Below are positions 1 to 12,600 of a DNA stretch of 64,000 nt, in pieces. The stretch is from Odiellus spinosus (taxonomy: Eukaryota > Arthropoda > Arachnida > Opiliones > Phalangiidae). The notes under the pieces were generated by a model. The model was not told the origin of the DNA, made no database searches, and worked only from the letters and a program-made list of their open reading frames with translations. The stretch spans positions 11,867,320 to 11,931,319 of the forward strand of contig OY987230.1 in NCBI GenBank assembly GCA_963920705.1. The letters run 5' to 3'. Position 1 is the first letter of the stretch. Each line of letters opens with the position of its first letter. A program made the translations under genes and the position numbers.

Positions 1-864
1 AGTGTAGAAAATAGTCTACGAAATAGTGTAGAAAATAGTCTACGAAATAGTGTAGAAAATAGTCTACGAAATAGTGTAGAAAATAGTCTACGAAATAGTG
101 TAGAAAATAGTCTACGAAATAGTGTAGAAAATAGTCTACGAAATAGTGTAGAAAATAGTCTACGAAATAGTGTAGAAAATAGTCTACGAAATAGTGTAGA
201 AAATAGTCTACGAAATAGTGTAGAAAATAGTCTACGAAATAGTGTAGAAAATAGTCTACGAAATAGTGTAGAAAATAGTCTACGAAATAGTGTAGAAAAT
301 AGTCTACGAAATAGTGTAGAAAATAGTCTACGAAATAGTGTAGAAAATAGTCTACGAAATAGTGTAGAAAATAGTCTACGAAATAGTGTAGAAAATAGTC
401 TACGAAATAGTGTAGAAAATAGTCTACGAAATAGTGTAGAAAATAGTCTACGAAATAGTGTAGAAAATAGTCTACGAAATAGTGTAGAAAATAGTCTACG
501 AAATAGTGTAGAAAATAGTCTACGAAATAGTGTAGAAAATAGTCTACGAAATAGTGTAGAAAATAGTCTACGAAATAGTGTAGAAAATAGTCTACGAAAT
601 AGTGTAGAAAATAGTGTAGAAAATAGTCTACGAAATAGTGTAGAAAATAGTCTACGAAATAGTGTAGAAAATAGTCTACGAAATAGTGTAGAAAATAGTC
701 TACGAAATAGTGTAGAAAATAGTCTACGAAATAGTGTAGAAAATAGTCTACGAAATAGTGTAGAAAATAGTCTACGAAATAGTGTAGAAAATAGTCTACG
801 AAATAGTGTAGAAAATAGTCTACGAAATAGTGTAGAAAATAGTCTACGAAATAGTGTAGAAAAT
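1..864. repeat. Satellite array of alternating 12-bp half-units
   Basis: The first 864 bases are an almost perfect tandem array. Two 12-bp half-units alternate: A is AGTGTAGAAAAT and B is AGTCTACGAAAT, giving a 24-bp repeat. There are 72 half-units. The only visible irregularity is at 601-624, where two A half-units follow each other. The array begins at the window edge, so its true length is unknown. Each A-B junction contains GTAGAAAATAGTCTAC, whose 5-base arms GTAGA/TCTAC are complementary and could form a short hairpin. Near-identity of the copies suggests recent expansion or ongoing homogenisation. No spacers exist, so it is not a CRISPR array. Confidence 0.98.
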
Positions 865-1147
865 CCATAAGGCTTCAAAAAAAATTGTGACAGCCTCACT
901 TCAGATTTAATTTTTATACAATACAGTACATTTAAAATTAAACAATTTAAGTAAAAATAATGAAGTGGAAAAACAATTTGACGTGACCAAATAGGAAAAT
1001 TTTAAAACTATGATTTTTTAAAAATGAAACTTTAATTATTATTATTATTCTCTCTGTTATTTGCTCCGACATATATTAGAGAGAAAAATCAAGTTTTGAT
1101 TTTACATCATAGTTAGTGAGGCTGTCACCATTTTTGAAAGGCCTATG
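865..1147. mobile_element. MITE-like element with about 33-bp terminal inverted repeats
   Basis: The element starts exactly where the satellite ends. Its left end, containing GTGACAGCCTCACT, is matched in inverse orientation near 1115-1147 by AGTGAGGCTGTCAC. The complementarity continues outward through the A-rich stretch to a CCATAAGGC-like / GCCTATG-like tip. The interior is AT-rich and non-coding. It is a short non-autonomous DNA transposon by structure. No target duplication could be read because one flank is satellite. The GACAGCCTCACTT tip also occurs at the ends of dispersed repeats near 1470, 5410, 19200 and 32740. Confidence 0.7.
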
Positions 1148-1249
1148 AATTGAATTTTTTATAGATTATAAAAAAACTATATTTAATTATCAGAATAATT
1201 CAATTTGGAGAGAGATTGGAAAAGGGTTTCTAACATTGCTAGTCTTAAC

Positions 1250-1490
1250 CAAATTACGTCTTCGACTGTAGGCTAGCTCTACAGCCACGCGATTACTTAC
1301 AGTGATGACGTAGTATTGCGGGGAATTTTTAATTAAAAAAAAAAAAAAAATCGAAAAGCTCAATTATAATATATAAATTAATTTTTACTATTTCGGTAAA
1401 TATGTATACGATCTTTCTGAAATACAAAACAAGGTTTAAATTATATTTGAATTTCGTGAAAAATCTATGACAGCCTGACTTTAAGTTTAA
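1250..1490 (+). repeat. Dispersed repeat family 1, copy A
   Basis: This shares an ordered set of short blocks with copies near 5215-5430 and 32560-32760: an ACGCGA / ATGCGACC-like block, GATGACGTAGTATT, a CGGTAA block, a CGATCTTT block, and a GAAAAATCTATGACAGCCTGACTTT end. Spacing is conserved to within tens of bases. No coding capacity is visible. It is an old, diverged interspersed repeat, probably a non-autonomous transposon. Confidence 0.55.
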
Positions 1491-2017
1491 TAATACCAGA
1501 CTTTTAAAATTCCGATTACTCGCAGAATATTTTTGAAAAACTTTTTTCTTCCATCATGGTTATTCGTGAAAAACACGTCAATTTAATGTCCGTAATTTTC
1601 GTGCAATTTGAGCGTTCGAGATTGGTGCAAAAAGGCTCCGGGGCAATAATATCGAAACACGGGGAGGTGTGGGGAGAACGAAAAATATATAAAATTTGAT
1701 CTTGAAGCCACTAACCAGTTTGACTCGCTCGACGGCATTTTCAACGCTTAGAAGGTTTTTCACATTGAAGAAAAAAAAAAAGTTATTCTTGCGCAACGTG
1801 TGGAAATTTTAGCCAGGGTTCGTTAGGGGTTGGTAGTAGGAAAAATAAAAAATATATATATATATACCTTGATGTCAGAAGTAACTTTAAAATTAAGTGA
1901 GTCGTTCCAGTTTCTAGATTAATATTGAAACGGTTTTAAGAGGGATTTAGGTAGATTTCTTCCAAGGAAAATTTAATTTAGATCATATATTCTAAATTTT
2001 TAGATCTATATTCTTCA
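1491..2017. other. AT-rich stretch without a recognised gene
   Basis: No exon-like open frame, RNA gene or well-bounded repeat was recognised. There is a short (TA)n run near 1851-1866. Short reading frames here have no domain-like sequence. Confidence 0.5.
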
Positions 2018-2460
2018 CAGAAATTTAAATTTATATATCTATATTTTTCATAGAAATTTAAATTTATATATCTATATTTTTCATAGAAATTTAAATTTAT
2101 ATATCTATATTTTTCATAGAAATTTAAATTTATATATCTATATTTTTCATAGAAAATATTTAAATTTATATATCTATATTTTTCATAGAAATTTAAATTT
2201 ATATATCTATATTTTTCATAGAAAATATTTAAATTTATATATCTATATTTTTCATAGAAATTTAAATTTATATATCTATATTTTTCATAGAAAATATAAA
2301 TTTATTTTTAAATGTATATTTTTCATAGAAATTTAAATTTATATATCTATATTTTTCATAGAAATTTAAATTTATATATCTATATTTTTCATAGAAAATA
2401 TTTAAATTTATATATCTATATTTTTCATAGAAAATATTTAAATTTTGATTAATTTTTCAT
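2018..2460. repeat. AT-rich tandem array, unit about 33-38 bp
   Basis: About a dozen tandem copies of a unit containing ATTTATATATCTATATTTTT followed by CATAGAA. Most units are 33 bp. Some carry a 5-bp insertion that changes TTTAAATTT to ATATTTAAATTT. The array decays gradually to the right, with diverged copies of TTTTTCAT(A)GAAAAT up to about 2575. It is a non-coding minisatellite. Confidence 0.92.
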
Positions 2461-2575
2461 AGAAAATAGTTTTAAATATAAAATTTTTCATAAAAAATAT
2501 TTTTAAATTTAAATCAATATTTTTCATTGAAAATATTTAGTTAAATTTAAGTCTATATTTTCATATATTTTTAGA

Positions 2576-4162
2576 TCGCATATTTTTTAATAGGATTTAA
2601 AATTTTGATAATTAAATTTCCAAATCTTATTTTAATATAGATTATATTTGATCTATTAATAATTTTCATAGAACTTTTTATATCTTTCGCTTTATTTCTA
2701 ATTGATTTCGGGAATTTTACATAGTTTTGCTAGCAAACTTTTGCCGTATGTTACTTATGATATTTCTTTGAAAATAAGCCATTTGAATTTCGTTGATAGA
2801 TAATATATGCTTAATTTAAAAGCATTTTAATAACGGGGAAAAAAGAACGTCTTTATTTCAGATTTTATTTCATTTTTTACTATCGCTCGTTATTGAAATT
2901 TATTATTTAAGTTCGACTTCGAGGAAAACTCAAGTTTTTCCACATTTTATTTATTTAAAGGGGATGTGACACTCGATTAATTGATGTAAAAATATTCTCA
3001 CAAATTAGTCAAATTATCATCATTTAAATTAATTGTGAAAGCTTTTATTGCGATTATTGAAACTTATATTAAAAGTGGCTTATTGTATTGAGCTCCAAAA
3101 ATTTAAAAACTAATCTAGAAATTTGCTTTAAATTTTTTTATAATTGGAAAGTAAAAAAGGGGAAAAAAAAAAAAAAAACCTTTTAGATTGACACTCTCTT
3201 TACACTTTTTATGCCTTAATTTAAAATTGGCCATTAATTTATATTGGGTATTATTTATGTTATTACCACTAGCTATCTGGGATAAGAGGAAATTACTAAG
3301 CAAGCTTTTTTAGGATAAAGTTTACTTTAAATATTTAATTTAAATATTTTCCCCGTTGGTCTTATACTTAATCTAAATATTTTAACTTTGAAGTTTGGAT
3401 TTTATTTATTTTAGAAATAAAAAAGGTTTTAAAGAGATGATGAAAGTTAAATTAAGGTTTAATTTAATCTTTATTTTAATTTCAATGATTGCTCCAAGAA
3501 CATTACACTGTACATGGAACCAATTTTATTTTGAAACATCATTTAATTAATGTCGAAATGTGATACCATTCAGATCTAGTTAAAAAAAAAAAAAACACTT
3601 TTATTCATTTCACGCTCACTTTAAAACCAAGAAGTTAAATTTTCTATATAATTTAATTCAAGAACTAGAAAGAAGAAGAAAAAATCTAGACATTTGTTAA
3701 AATTGACGAGAGTTTCTGGTTCCCACAAATTCCAGTTTGGCGCGGTTTTAAAGATCTAAAGTTGATTCCAGACAAAATGTTTTAATTTTTATCTTTCTTT
3801 CTTAGAGCGAAAGTCTTTTTCATTAAATATCCCCAAACTTGATTTTTTAGCAAAGAGCGATATTAATCTCACGAAATGTTTTAATCTTAATCCCAAATTA
3901 GGTCAATTTTACGTCGTACACATAAGAAACATTATACCTCTACGTTAATTCTTTTTTTTTTTTTTTTTTTTTTTTTTTGAAAGAATATTTTGGAAACGTG
4001 GGCGATATGTTTTGACTCCATTTTTTTGGCTAATGTTTTTAAAGGAAGTGTGAAATGAATATGGGATTCTATTACCCAGTACTCTTAAAATAGGAGACTA
4101 AAATATTCATAAACATTATTATTATATTAATATATATATATATATTATTATTATAATTTATT
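2576..4162. other. AT-rich stretch without a recognised gene
   Basis: No supported gene was seen. The stretch contains a 27-base poly(T) tract at 3952-3978 and shorter A or T runs near 3163 and 3582. Open frames here are short and low in complexity. Confidence 0.5.
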
Positions 4163-4166
4163 TTAA

Positions 4167-4368
4167 AGGGAAACTTGGAGCTAAAAATGAACCAGCTTTT
4201 GAATATGATTGGTCCGAATTTATATTTAACTTTTATAGAAATTTTACTAAACTTTAGAAATTAATTTAAACCTAAAAATTGTGAAAAAATTCTCGGATAC
4301 ATTTTTCTGGCACGGTGATTCCGAAAATAAATTCAAAAGCTGTTCCATTTTTAGCTCCAAGTTTCCCT
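4167..4368. mobile_element. TTAA-flanked MITE with about 40-bp inverted repeats
   Basis: The left terminus AGGGAAACTTGGAGCTAAAA and the continuing CAGCTTTTGAAT block are repeated in inverse orientation at 4330-4368 with only a few differences. The left end is preceded by TTAA (4163-4166); the right end is followed by TTTA, an apparently mutated TTAA. The ends fit the TTAAAGGRR pattern described for T2-type MITEs, whose TTAA target duplication is shared by the Kolobok and piggyBac groups. It shares its terminus with the element at 43044-43157. The interior is non-coding. Confidence 0.85.
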
Positions 4369-5214
4369 TTTATATATATTATTATATTATTTTTGTTATT
4401 ATTATATTAAAATATATATTACATGGTATTTTATTTAAATATATGTTTAAAATTAAGAGTTCTGTGAATTATAGGAACATGTGGTCGCGATAAACATATT
4501 TTTCAATCTTTTTACCCTCCCATTAAGGTAATCTATAAGATATGAGTGGGTTTCACGTTCTCCCTACCTAAAAATCGTAGATAGAAAGTATTCTTGAGTT
4601 TAAAAACGTGTTTTTATAAACGGAACTTATTACGCCTACCCCGCGTCCGCGTGTATGTAGTTTGAGGGTTTTATTTTGTGGAATTTATTTTATTTTTTTG
4701 CCACTACGCAAAAAAATAAATCCCGATTATTAATTATGTTTTGACACGATTGGAATGTTATCTTTCGAAAGTAAGAAATGAGAGGGTGCGAAAAAAAAAA
4801 GGTTGCTATAAACCCTTAATCAACGGTTACATTTAACTGATAACAATACGTGGAAATATCAAGGAAATTGTTAGGTTTTTGTTCGTGGAAAGAAAGTTGC
4901 ACCTGACGTAATTTCTGCAAACTATCCATGTTCAGATAAACGCCATTTTTGTTAGGGGAATTAGTTTAATACTTTTGTCGAGCTTTTAGTCCCAATTAAA
5001 TTTAACTAATTTAGGATCTCGCCTATAGAAGGCCCATCGATTATATTTTTAAACTTTCTATTAAAACGCCATATTTTAAATTTTATACTCATGGGTTGAC
5101 GTGTTCTTAACAAAATACAAAATGAAAATGTTCAAAATATAATTTTTTCGGATATATTGCGTAGTTTATTTCGGAAATGTAATTAAAGAATGGTAGCAAG
5201 TACTTTTACCAAAA

Positions 5215-5430
5215 AGACCGCGCGAGAATCAACTGTATGGTTTACAATAGCCATGCGACCATAACAATGACGTAGTATTTTTATTTTAAACATTTCGAAA
5301 ATTGCGATTTTACTGATACGGTAATTTTTCTATATTTTTAGTCATTTTTTTAACGATCTTTATAAAAAAAATACTACTCAAAATCCATTTGAGAGTTCAT
5401 GAAAAATTTGTGAAGCCTCACTTTAAATAA
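5215..5430 (+). repeat. Dispersed repeat family 1, copy B
   Basis: It contains CCATGCGACCAT, AATGACGTAGTATT, a GGTAAT block, AACGATCTTT and a terminal GAAGCCTCACTTTAAA, in the same order as the copies near 1250-1490 and 32560-32760. Divergence between copies is high, so the family is old. Confidence 0.55.
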
Positions 5431-5489
5431 TTAAATTATTTCAATATAGATTCGATTCAGAAATCTTCATTTATATAGATTTATAAATT

Positions 5490-5605
5490 GGGCGCCTGTA
5501 AAAGTGTTCCAACCTTAGAACACCGTTGTTCAGGGTGAAGGCGACCCAAGGGGGCAGAGATTACCATGTTTTTTCAATGGGCGCCTGTAAAAGTGTTTTA
5601 CTTTC
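5490..5605 (+). repeat. Dispersed repeat family 2 (GGCGCCTGTAAAAGTGTT), tandem pair
   Basis: The motif GGCGCCTGTAAAAGTGTT occurs at 5491 and again at 5580, 89 bases apart. Between them lies a GTTCAGGG segment that also appears in the inverse copy near 13045. Related copies lie near 12975-13080 and 22285-22345 on the other strand and at 31706-31945. The recurring period of about 90 bp suggests a dimeric or tandem element. No coding frame was recognised. Confidence 0.65.
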
Positions 5606-6324
5606 AATGCAAATGTGGAAAAAATTGGAGCTTCCAATCTATTACAGTCAGATAACGTGTGCGATATCTAAAAATTATTCGAAAATAACGAAGTTTTTTT
5701 TAATTTAAATTACAAATTGATTATTTGGTATCTAAAGTTCAATCTGTTTGCTTCAATCAAGTATCTTTACATTTCTACCTAATTAGCCAGAGATCACGAT
5801 GAATAGTATAGGCGTATCCTTTTACGATAGTTTTCTAGGTGATTTTCTTAGACTTTAAATTATAAAAACAAATTAAAAATGTAATTTTTATTCATTTTAA
5901 ACCTTTGAGCTTGATGTCTGTGCTAATGTTTTAAATTTAAAATGAATGGAAAAAACTAAATTATATCAAAAAATAAGAATTTACTTCTAAAAAAAGTTAG
6001 AAAAAGATGGAAGAAAAAACCCAATTATAATTTGTTTACTTATAAAAACCCTCGTATTTCTATACGACGGTAAAACTTATTTCATTTAGGAAGAAAATCT
6101 CGGGGTCGTGATTAAAAATATTTCTCTTATTTTCATTTCCTCGGCAAATCTTTTTCTAAGAAAAATCCTTACGAAGGGGAAAAAAAAATAATGTAATTTT
6201 TTTCCTCTATTTCAGTATTTCTATAATAACATATATATTTTTTTCCCCTTGGCAAAATCCTCTGGTGGAATCGCGAAATAAAATAAAGCTCACGAGAAGA
6301 AAAAATAAAAAAATAAAAAGATAA

Positions 6325-6905
6325 TTTTGTCTGACGCGTGCGCAGTAAGATCGCCATGGATCTTCCGAGTAGAAGCGTAGAGGTAGACGAGCATGCGCGC
6401 TGTCGGAATATTGAAAAGGTGAAACTATAATGGGAATAAAGAGCCCGTGCCGTGATTCCCCGTGGTGGAAAACGTCTCTGCGTAGCACGTACATGTACAG
6501 ATGCGCGCCAAGGCTTAGGTAATATAGGCGCGCTCGTTTCTCCCCCATCTCACCCGCCTTTAATCGCGTTATAAACATTACTCCTCCGCCTTCCTAACCC
6601 AAAAATATATTCAGGCACAGGCTCTGTTTAATCTTTTGGCGGCTCCAGGCTTTAGGCTGCATTTCCCGCGCTTTTTAAGCCTTGGGGGAGACGAAGAGGA
6701 GGGAAAGGCTCTAGAGAGATACCCTAGGTCGCGGAATCTAGGACCTGTAGGTATATAGAAGAAAATGCTCCGACTTGGGAAGCCGTTAAGCCTTATTTCG
6801 TTGGGCCTGCCATTTCTATAAAAGCCTAGGCCCTTTAATAGAACGACCAACGACGCGACTATACCAGATGCGACGGGCCGGAATGGCGCGCCAAGGCCTA
6901 ACATT
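6325..6905. promoter_or_regulatory. CpG-rich patch, candidate promoter or enhancer
   Basis: Base composition changes abruptly from AT-rich to CpG-rich. The patch includes two NRF1-like palindromic sites: GCGTGCGCA near 6336 and GCATGCGCGC near 6390. Open frames on the minus strand here look like by-products of GC richness and match no family I recognise. Promoter function is inference. Confidence 0.3.
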
Positions 6906-6919
6906 CGATGTTTACCTAT

Positions 6920-9454
6920 TAAAGTTATTATTTTTACCCTCCCTTCTGCCCTCTACACCAGCTTATATCTGGCGAAATAATAATATTAAGGAGATTGCAA
7001 ATGGTTATATTTTTGGGACCCGCGGGTGGTATAGGGGTCGTTTGTAAAAAAAAAAAACAATTTGATTGCCTTTATATTAGTAAATCTTTAAAAGCCGTAA
7101 GGTTAATGAAGGGGATATTACCTTTGCTCGTTTAATTTTTAATTAATTTGATTCAAAAATATTACCACATCTTACACAGGTCGTTTATTAGTTTTGTCTG
7201 GTTTAAATTAGGTTTAATTAATAATAATTCATCTTTATTGTTATTAAATTAATCATTTATACAAAAGTTAAGGGGCCAAGTTGCGGGGCAACTTTTAGGC
7301 CTGATTTAAATCATATTAAATGTACACTCTAATGCCCTATCGATATCAGTTAATCTAGAATACAAAATCTATTAAATATAACACTTCGATTTAATTTTAA
7401 TTCCAATTAATCTCAAAATGATTGCTAGCTACTTTTATGAAACATACTAGTTAAGGAAAACAAATTTTCATTTACTAAAATATAAATTTGATAGTTAAAA
7501 GTTATAATAAAGTTAAAACAAGATGATAGATCTGTATAGGTACATAAATATCAGTAAATTTTTAAAGTTATTATTATGAAAGCTTATTCAAATGAGTTTT
7601 TGGCTTTTATATCGACACACAAATGCTGTATTTACAGTAATATTAGAAAAAAATTGTGATATTTTGGTACTACAAACATGTTCGAATACATTGAGGTATT
7701 TAGGGATATATGAGATTTTAAACTGACTAATCTTTTGAAGATTTTTAGATTATCTACTTATTCTTTAAAAGAAAAAAAAAAGCTTTTCTATTCATGTACG
7801 TTTCCTTGTTTGAACAAAATTGGAAACTTACAATTTTAGACCAACCAAAAAGGGGGTCGTCCATAAAACTAAGTAGCTATCCCCTTATTTAAATATACGT
7901 TAAATTACATCGTTGCATCATTCAGAAAGTGGGGGGAGGGGGGGTCTCTACGGATAACAGGTCATAAGCGTTCGCCCGAAACCTTTTAGGAAAAAAACAG
8001 CATTTTTTTTCACCTAAAGGGGGTTTTCTATCGAAGTTTAAAAAATTCGGGTTTTTAGTTGTGAACCTATCTTGTAGTTCAACGACCGGAGTTGCTCTCT
8101 CTCTCTTCGCGGCGCTCACCGTGGTTCCCATTTCTCCAGGAGAGAGCGCGGCTTCGGTGATGCTTGTTCAACCATCCAACCAAAATTCGAGTTTACTACC
8201 TTTTCGTAGATCTCGTCCCCCTCCCCCTCTTTTTTTAAACCCACTAGCTCTGCCGTACCTCTACGGTTTTCTAAAGAAGAGTTTCCATGTGAAACTGGTC
8301 AAATTTTTATATTCGATTGGAAAAAGTTCACTCGAAAAGAATCCAAATTTTATTTCCATGAATTTTTAAAGATATTGCTATAAATTTCACTATTTATTTT
8401 TGCCAAACATTTATTTATGAAGATTTGAGCCGCTAGGATAGCTAAAGCTTTTAGTAGTTTTATAAGTAGACGACGCATTTATCTGTATTATAAAATCGTC
8501 TGCTTAGAGGACCTCTAACCTCGAAAATTTAAGTTAACATCCTTATTGGTTTCGTGTGATAAATTATGGTAAAATTAGATGAAAACTTGTAATATAGACA
8601 GTATAAGTAGGAATAGCATCAATTAGTTTTATTATTATTATTATTCAAAATATGATTGTACCTGGAAAAATAAGAAAAATCCATTGGAAAAACCTGGAAA
8701 TATACGGAAAATTGATTTTACAAATGTTGTATTAGTAATTTCTACCTCCATATAAAATTTCGTCCAATGGAAATAATTTTTGCATTTTCTCCTTAATTGT
8801 TGAGATTAGTGTCATTGCCAAATAACTATATTTTCTCCAACAATCGGGTATATGGAAACGTAACTTTAATGCTGACCCCCTTTTCCTCCCTCTATGGATC
8901 GTTGCCGTTCCCCTTAGCAACCGCGGATAAAATTTTCGTACAGGAAATTAGCTTACTCTGTGACTACGACGGTTTTCCAGGTTATGAAAACATGGATATA
9001 TTATTTTTTTTTTTTTCTCTCCTAAGGATAAAAAAACTACCGATATTATTGTTATTACTAGTAGCCACCCTCCCCGTATTGCCAATCCCCTCCTATTTCG
9101 ACTCTTATTACGTAATATTGTGGCGGAAATTTCCTGGCAAAAATGATGGAGTTAGTGTAATATTAGAGCCATCATTGAGTGATAAGGTTAAGTTTTTGAT
9201 GAAGGGGGTTTTCGTAATGAGGTTTTCGTGTGACATCAGATTCTAGATAATTTTACGCGAGAATTAGGGGCCATTTTTCCGAGCTGAATGAGGTTATCCA
9301 TGTACGCTAGTAATGAAAACGTCTTATTGTTTCCCGGATCGAAAGTTAAGATTCAGTTTTAAAAGAATGTTTTCTTGTTCAGATTTTTTTTTGTAACTTC
9401 TTATGGGTATACAAGAGATATCCGTGAACTCCTGCATACTTTAGACCATAGATA
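6920..9454. other. Non-coding stretch with minor repeats
   Basis: No supported gene. It contains GGGGTCGTCCATAAA at 7853-7867, matching GGGGCCGTCCATAAA at 46744-46758 and so probably a fragment of a dispersed element. There is also an 11-bp stem inverted repeat at about 8463-8506 (TAAGTAGACGA / TCGTCTGCTTA) and a poly(T) run near 9001-9016. An open frame at 8797-9246 shows no recognisable domain. Confidence 0.45.
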
Positions 9455-9626
9455 AAGAGTACTTCTTATGGTACAGAAGTCTGTCTTTTATGGTGCAGAA
9501 GACAGTCTTTTATGAGTACTACTCCTGGTACAGAATGTCTTTATGAGTACTTCTCCTGGTACAGAAGATTCGTGTATGAGTACTTCTGATTCTGAAGACT
9601 CGTGTATGGTACTTCTCCTGGTAATT
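9455..9626. repeat. Degenerate 33-bp minisatellite
   Basis: About five imperfect units centred on ATGAGTACTTCTCCTGGTAC followed by AGAAGA-TCGTGT. Adjacent units at 9538-9605 are 31-33 bp apart. Although 33 is a multiple of three, indels between units break any continuous frame, so it is not treated as coding. Confidence 0.8.
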
Positions 9627-12600
9627 AAAAACCAAGTTTTAGGGATATTTCTGGTACTGAAGAAGAATCGTCATTAATGTATTTCACTTGCAATACTAGA
9701 AGGACCCGTAAAAAATTGATTTTCAGTCCCAAGAGACACTCGCGTGGCTGTTCCCCCTTTTCTACAGAAGGTGTACAACAGGATTATTGCCACTTCTTTA
9801 GGATCTAACATTATTACTCGTGTTACTTTACCTACGCGTTCTAGAAGAGAAGGAAGGTTTGCGCGAGCTGGTGCGAGGGAGGATTGGATAGCCCGTGGAC
9901 CTATCCCCGCTTTTGGATTTCTCGATATAGGATATGTTAGCCATTTCCTCCAGGATATTTTTTTTTCTTCTTTTTGGTGGGGCCCTCGTTATTTTGTGAA
10001 GAGCGCGTCGTTCGAGAGGGTATTTTTAAGGGGTTATTACGAGGTCAATTTTCGCCGCCTCCGAGCAAAAATCCCGGCTGAGAAATGTTAGATTGGATGT
10101 TATAAGCTTATACTCGAGTTGAAGCTTTGCAGCGATCGAAGGAAGGGGGCGGGCCCCGTGAGATTCTATTTTTAGAATTATTTCGTATAACAAGCGCGCG
10201 AGAGTCTGTTATATCAAAAATCCGTCGGATTTGACTAGAGGGGCGAGTTAGGAAAGCTTAATTAAAGGGAAGGTATAAAGAGAAACTATATTAGAGTTAA
10301 ACCATTAGAACTTCATAAAATCTCCTAGGAAGCCGTGAAACTCTGAGAGTTTCCTAATTGGCCCAAAAAGTTTCGTCTTTTATTCGTATAGAAATATTGT
10401 AGATTATCCTTGAGTTTCTACTCTAGTAGTTTTTCAATTTCAATTCCTGCGATATTAAAATTAGGCTTAGCTCAAATATGCCCATTTATTTTTTCAAATT
10501 CATAAGCTCTTCGTCCTTTTAGTTTTTACTAATTTGGCCGAAAATCCTACAGGATCCCTAAAAGTTCATCTTTAGCCCGAAACTTATTATCTCAAACATT
10601 ATTTTTAATTTTTATTAAACATCACGAGGTAGACCCTAGCCTCTGATTGGTCACTTCATTAAAATAGAAACCCATTGCTAAGCCTAAATTACTTTATTAT
10701 TGAAATTAATAAAATTCTAGGGTTTATATTTAATTAGAGAAAACCAGATAAAAATTAAATCGCTAGTAAAATTTTCAGTTATTAGTCTTGGTTTGAAGCT
10801 GATTTTCGCCTAAACGAAAACATCTCGTTTCTGAACAAGTATTTTTGGGTGCAGTTTCATTACGCGCAGTTAATTTTATTGGTTAATTTCAAAAGCGCAG
10901 AAATCAATCATTCCCGTAACTGTTTTGAACAAAAAATTCGAGGAGGCTCTATTTAGGCCTAAAAATTAAAAATAAAGATGTAATTTTATTCGTGATGTTT
11001 GAATCTCTTTACTATCGTGACTTATTATCGTCATAAGTTTATAATTTGTGCTCAATAAGTATTTAACTCTGTTGTATGTAGTAAAATTATTATTTAGAAC
11101 AGCTCCAGAATTTCTCCATTGTCAGAATATTTAATCCAGCATTTTAGGATTGTTTTTTTTTTGGGGGGGTTTTACTCTTTTCAATAACGTGTCTCACGTA
11201 CGTGACTCTGCAACGAACTGTTCTCGTGTCAGACTTAGGAAACAACGTTATTAACTTATGGTAATAGTTATAAGTGGTTTAGTAACGAGAGGCGCCTATT
11301 ACACGATTTTAAACTTCCCTTTTGAGTTAGAGAATAGAATTGGATTTCAAATAATAGTTGTGACGCGTTAAATTTGCGCTTGAACAAATTCGACCCTAAT
11401 TTTTAAATTAAAGTTTGGGGGCTTTTAGGAGTACGTTTCCTATATACCACCTGGCGCTTTTTTTTCCCATTTTATTTTTTTTAAACAAGGTTTTTTGTTT
11501 GAGAGGAAGTGATATTTCAATAGGAAAATAAAATTGCTCTAGGCTTTATTTTATGCCTAGTTGAAACCCCAAAATTTGCCCCCTAGCTAGCTTAGTAAAA
11601 GTATAATTTTTGAACTATGTCTAGTTCGCGAATTATTTTATATATCTATCGAGTTTCCTTTATTTTATTTTTTACATTAACTATAGAATAGCGCCTCTAA
11701 TAATTATTCTCTAATTGGGGTCATCAAATTGCTAGGAAATTGATAAATCTTTTTGTTTTTAATTTTAAGTATTCCCCTACCGGAAAGACAACTTCTTCTC
11801 AAGGGAAGTTATGTAATTGTCACTCTGTGTGTCTGTTCTACAATCATTAAAGGTAGCGTGAAGAATTAAAAAAGGGTCAGAAATATCCTTGTGACGTCAT
11901 TTTCTTTCATCTCATCATCGAGTTTATCAATTACTAGGCACATGTTGTATTCTCCCTTTGATTCTCTGCTCACTTACGCAATTAGCATGTGCTTAAAATT
12001 TATTTCCAAAACTCCGCTAAGCCCAATTTAGATTAAGAAATTCGTTTGGATTGTTGCCAACCTTACAATGAGAGCGTAATCAAAATGAGTTAGTTATTGA
12101 ATCGGTTTTGTTCCGCCTTGTTTAGCTGGTTTGCTTTTTATCTAGGTTTGATAAGGGTTAAATTAATTAAACAATTATAAACGGTCAATTTTCGTCATTA
12201 TCTTTTCTTTTTAATTTAATTTTCCGTGAAAAGTAGTTTTGGAGTTTTGTTGTTTTTGAACTTGCTCGGCGTATAGTTGTTTAATTTTCGCGGTGCCTGA
12301 TTAAACAAAACCTTGGAAATTATACGTGTATTTCACCCTGCAATAATTCAACCATATCGAAAAAAAAATTCGGGTGTTTTTATTTTTACTAAACAAAATT
12401 GGGCCTTTTGTTTTAATCATTTTCCTGAACTTATCTACAGCTGTAGTGTTTATTCCAATCCATTTTTCTTTCATTCTATAACTGAAACCAGCCGAAACAA
12501 TTGTTTAAGTCGTTTACTAATGTTATCTCTGTCTCTAGCTAGTACGAGGGTCATTCGAGGTATCGCTTTTTTGTTTTCGAGTACAAAATGTTGAGCACAA

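Noticed and set aside
1-864. CRISPR-like direct repeats
   Set aside because: The units are contiguous with no unique spacers and the DNA is animal nuclear; it is a satellite.
8797-9246. Open frame of about 149 codons
   Set aside because: Composition is hydrophobic and low-complexity with no recognisable domain, splice context or conservation evidence.
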